From assembly GCA_020736575.1 (NCBI GenBank), contig JAGPYM010000024.1, positions 186,001-250,000 of the forward strand: DNA of 64,000 nt. The letters run 5' to 3'. Each line of letters begins with the position of its first letter. Positions within the stretch are counted from its first letter, which is position 1. Positions 62,743 to 64,000 of this stretch are shown here, one piece after another. The notes below the pieces were generated by a model, which saw nothing but the letters and a program-made list of their open reading frames with translations, was not told the origin of the DNA and did not search any database. A program made the position numbers and the translations under genes. This DNA comes from Thelonectria olida. Taxonomy: Eukaryota > Ascomycota > Sordariomycetes > Hypocreales > Nectriaceae.

Positions 62743-64000
62743 ATGGGCTCGCAGGCAGAGCATTCGACACGAATCGAAAACTGGGTGAACGAAACCCTTA
62801 AAACAAACCTCTCCCTCTATTGTTGGGAATCGTTTCAAGAGACGCCAGGCCACATCCGTCCTCCAAAAGGGTGTATGCCGACGCCTCCGTCATCAGATCT
62901 GAACATGCAACGGGAAGAGTCTCCTTCAAAGAAACGGAGGATTGACAATGATGTCTTCGAGACCCCAACGACGGATACACGCTTAGAACCATACGATATC
63001 GATCGGACGCCGAGATCCAATACCTCGAACGAAGTGAACTTCCCGTATCGACTTGCCAACACATCGCGTTTCTCGACCAATCCCTCATCAACTACATCGT
63101 CCGCCCGTCACTCGACCAGTTCGTCCCGCACGCAGCGCTCACGCAGCCCCACCAAGAGAACACAGAACTTGCAGGCTCTGGAAAAGCCAATACGCTACGT
63201 TGCTTTGAAAGACAATGCAACTGACCAGCTGCCCACAGACGTCCAGCTGTTATACAATCGGATATATGATATCACAGTGGAGCACGACGCAATCTTTCCG
63301 CATTATGCTCGTAAAGAAATCTCTGACGCCATCCGCCGAACGAAGAAGGATTCATGGTTCTATAGAGAACGTACGAGCGAGGAGGGCAAGGTGCAGAAAG
63401 TGGACGAGCATGTGGCTCGATCTCGCGCCTTGGCTGAACTGCAGACACTCAAAGACATCGAATCCGAAGCGCACGATTGTCTGTATCTCGGCCGGGCTGA
63501 AGCCGCATGGAATTTGGATGTCCACGGCCCGCTCCTCAAGCTCGCGTTGGCACAACACCACTGTGTAAAGAAGGAGCTGGTTACCACGGCCCGTATCGCA
63601 TCGCCATTCCTTCCGCCCATGAGCATTCGAGGAAATTCAGTGGAGAGCAAAATGATCGATCTCGTCTTGGTTCTAGGGTTTGATGATGAGACTTCTGACT
63701 CGGATAAGCGATTAGCTGAATTGATCCGCGAGAAGGTCTGGTCGCAACCTGGGGATAAGCAGTTCGTGAACCAGACACAATATCCACCGCTCCAGTTCCG
63801 CCCTGTCGCAGTCAGCATCGAGACGAAGGCAGCAGGGTCGGCGGAAGAGGGCAGGCTACAACTCGGGGTATGGACTACCGCATGGCACCAGCGCATGAAC
63901 GACTTCTTCGATTCAGGTTCAACCAAGCCAAGAGAGAGGGCAAAGCCCAGTATCGTGACAATGCCGCTGCTTCTGATTGTGGAACACGACTGGAAACTCT
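62743..64000 (+). CDS. PD-(D/E)XK nuclease-like protein, cut by window end
   Basis: From ATG 62743 (MGSQAEHSTRIENWVNETLK) the frame is open without a stop or intron for 419 codons to the window end. Residues 1-160 are serine-rich and low in complexity, with a basic SPSKKRR stretch that could be a nuclear signal. From about 160 a folded domain follows. SKMIDLVLVLGF holds Asp306, and VSIETKAAG holds Glu360-Thr-Lys362, spaced as in PD-(D/E)XK folds. The following QLGVWTTAWHQRM is typical of the fungal PDDEXK_12-like family. Function is unknown in that family. The C-terminus lies outside the window. Confidence 0.75.
   Translation, partial: MGSQAEHSTRIENWVNETLKTNLSLYCWESFQETPGHIRPPKGCMPTPPSSDLNMQREESPSKKRRIDNDVFETPTTDTRLEPYDIDRTPRSNTSNEVNFPYRLANTSRFSTNPSSTTSSARHSTSSSRTQRSRSPTKRTQNLQALEKPIRYVALKDNATDQLPTDVQLLYNRIYDITVEHDAIFPHYARKEISDAIRRTKKDSWFYRERTSEEGKVQKVDEHVARSRALAELQTLKDIESEAHDCLYLGRAEAAWNLDVHGPLLKLALAQHHCVKKELVTTARIASPFLPPMSIRGNSVESKMIDLVLVLGFDDETSDSDKRLAELIREKVWSQPGDKQFVNQTQYPPLQFRPVAVSIETKAAGSAEEGRLQLGVWTTAWHQRMNDFFDSGSTKPRERAKPSIVTMPLLLIVEHDWKL

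Overview
The window reads as nuclear DNA of a filamentous ascomycete (Pezizomycotina, probably Sordariomycetes). Genes carry short 55-78 bp introns with GTAAGT-like donors and CTAAC/CTGAC branch sites, and the mobile elements are typical fungal ones (Tad-like LINEs, pogo/Fot elements, a Hop-like MULE, Copia, hAT). Ordinary genes are few and scattered, so this is repeat-rich accessory, subtelomeric or centromere-near DNA. The species cannot be named from the sequence.

Layout. 0-1.7 kb: decayed Helitron/PIF1-type helicase and one orphan 5' exon resembling a CAP20/perilipin-like gene. 1.9-10.2 kb: a hAT transposon (16-bp terminal repeats) split by a young Copia element with identical 180-bp LTRs and a TTAAT target duplication. 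11.0-12.2 kb: LaeA-like methyltransferase (4 exons). 14.7-16.6 kb: pogo element with one frameshift, then an older pogo relic. 18.8-20.7 kb: repeat-domain plus beta-lactamase-fold hydrolase. 21.6-23.7 kb: long unrecognised protein. 24.5-29.4 kb: F-box-like, kinase and bZIP fragments and relics of LINE, piggyBac and hAT elements. 29.75-30.42 kb: non-autonomous element with perfect 67-bp inverted repeats. 30.4-36.5 kb and 42.7-48.3 kb: two Tad-like LINEs with identical proteins, in opposite orientation, enclosing a GNAT acetyltransferase, an intact two-intron pogo element and an SDR reductase. 48.4-51.3 kb: complete MULE with 106-bp inverted repeats. 52.2-57.9 kb: third, diverged, intact LINE. 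58.4-62.1 kb: patatin-NB-ARC-TPR (NLR-like) gene with 5 exons. 62.7 kb to the end: start of a PD-(D/E)XK nuclease-like gene.

The most striking observation is that the target-site duplications of the two identical LINEs are exchanged. The 5' flank of LINE 1 matches the 3' flank of LINE 2 (13 bp), and the 3' flank of LINE 1 matches the 5' flank of LINE 2 (12 bp). The simplest reading is that the 6.15 kb between them has been inverted by recombination between the LINEs, or misoriented during assembly. The LINEs also carry a 9-bp tandem repeat at their 5' end with about 57, 10 and 4 copies.

The cellular genes (methyltransferase, SDR, acetyltransferase, hydrolase, NLR, nuclease-like) do not form an obvious pathway. 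They look like independent accessory genes stranded among transposons. Intact duplicated elements argue that repeat-induced point mutation is weak or inactive here.
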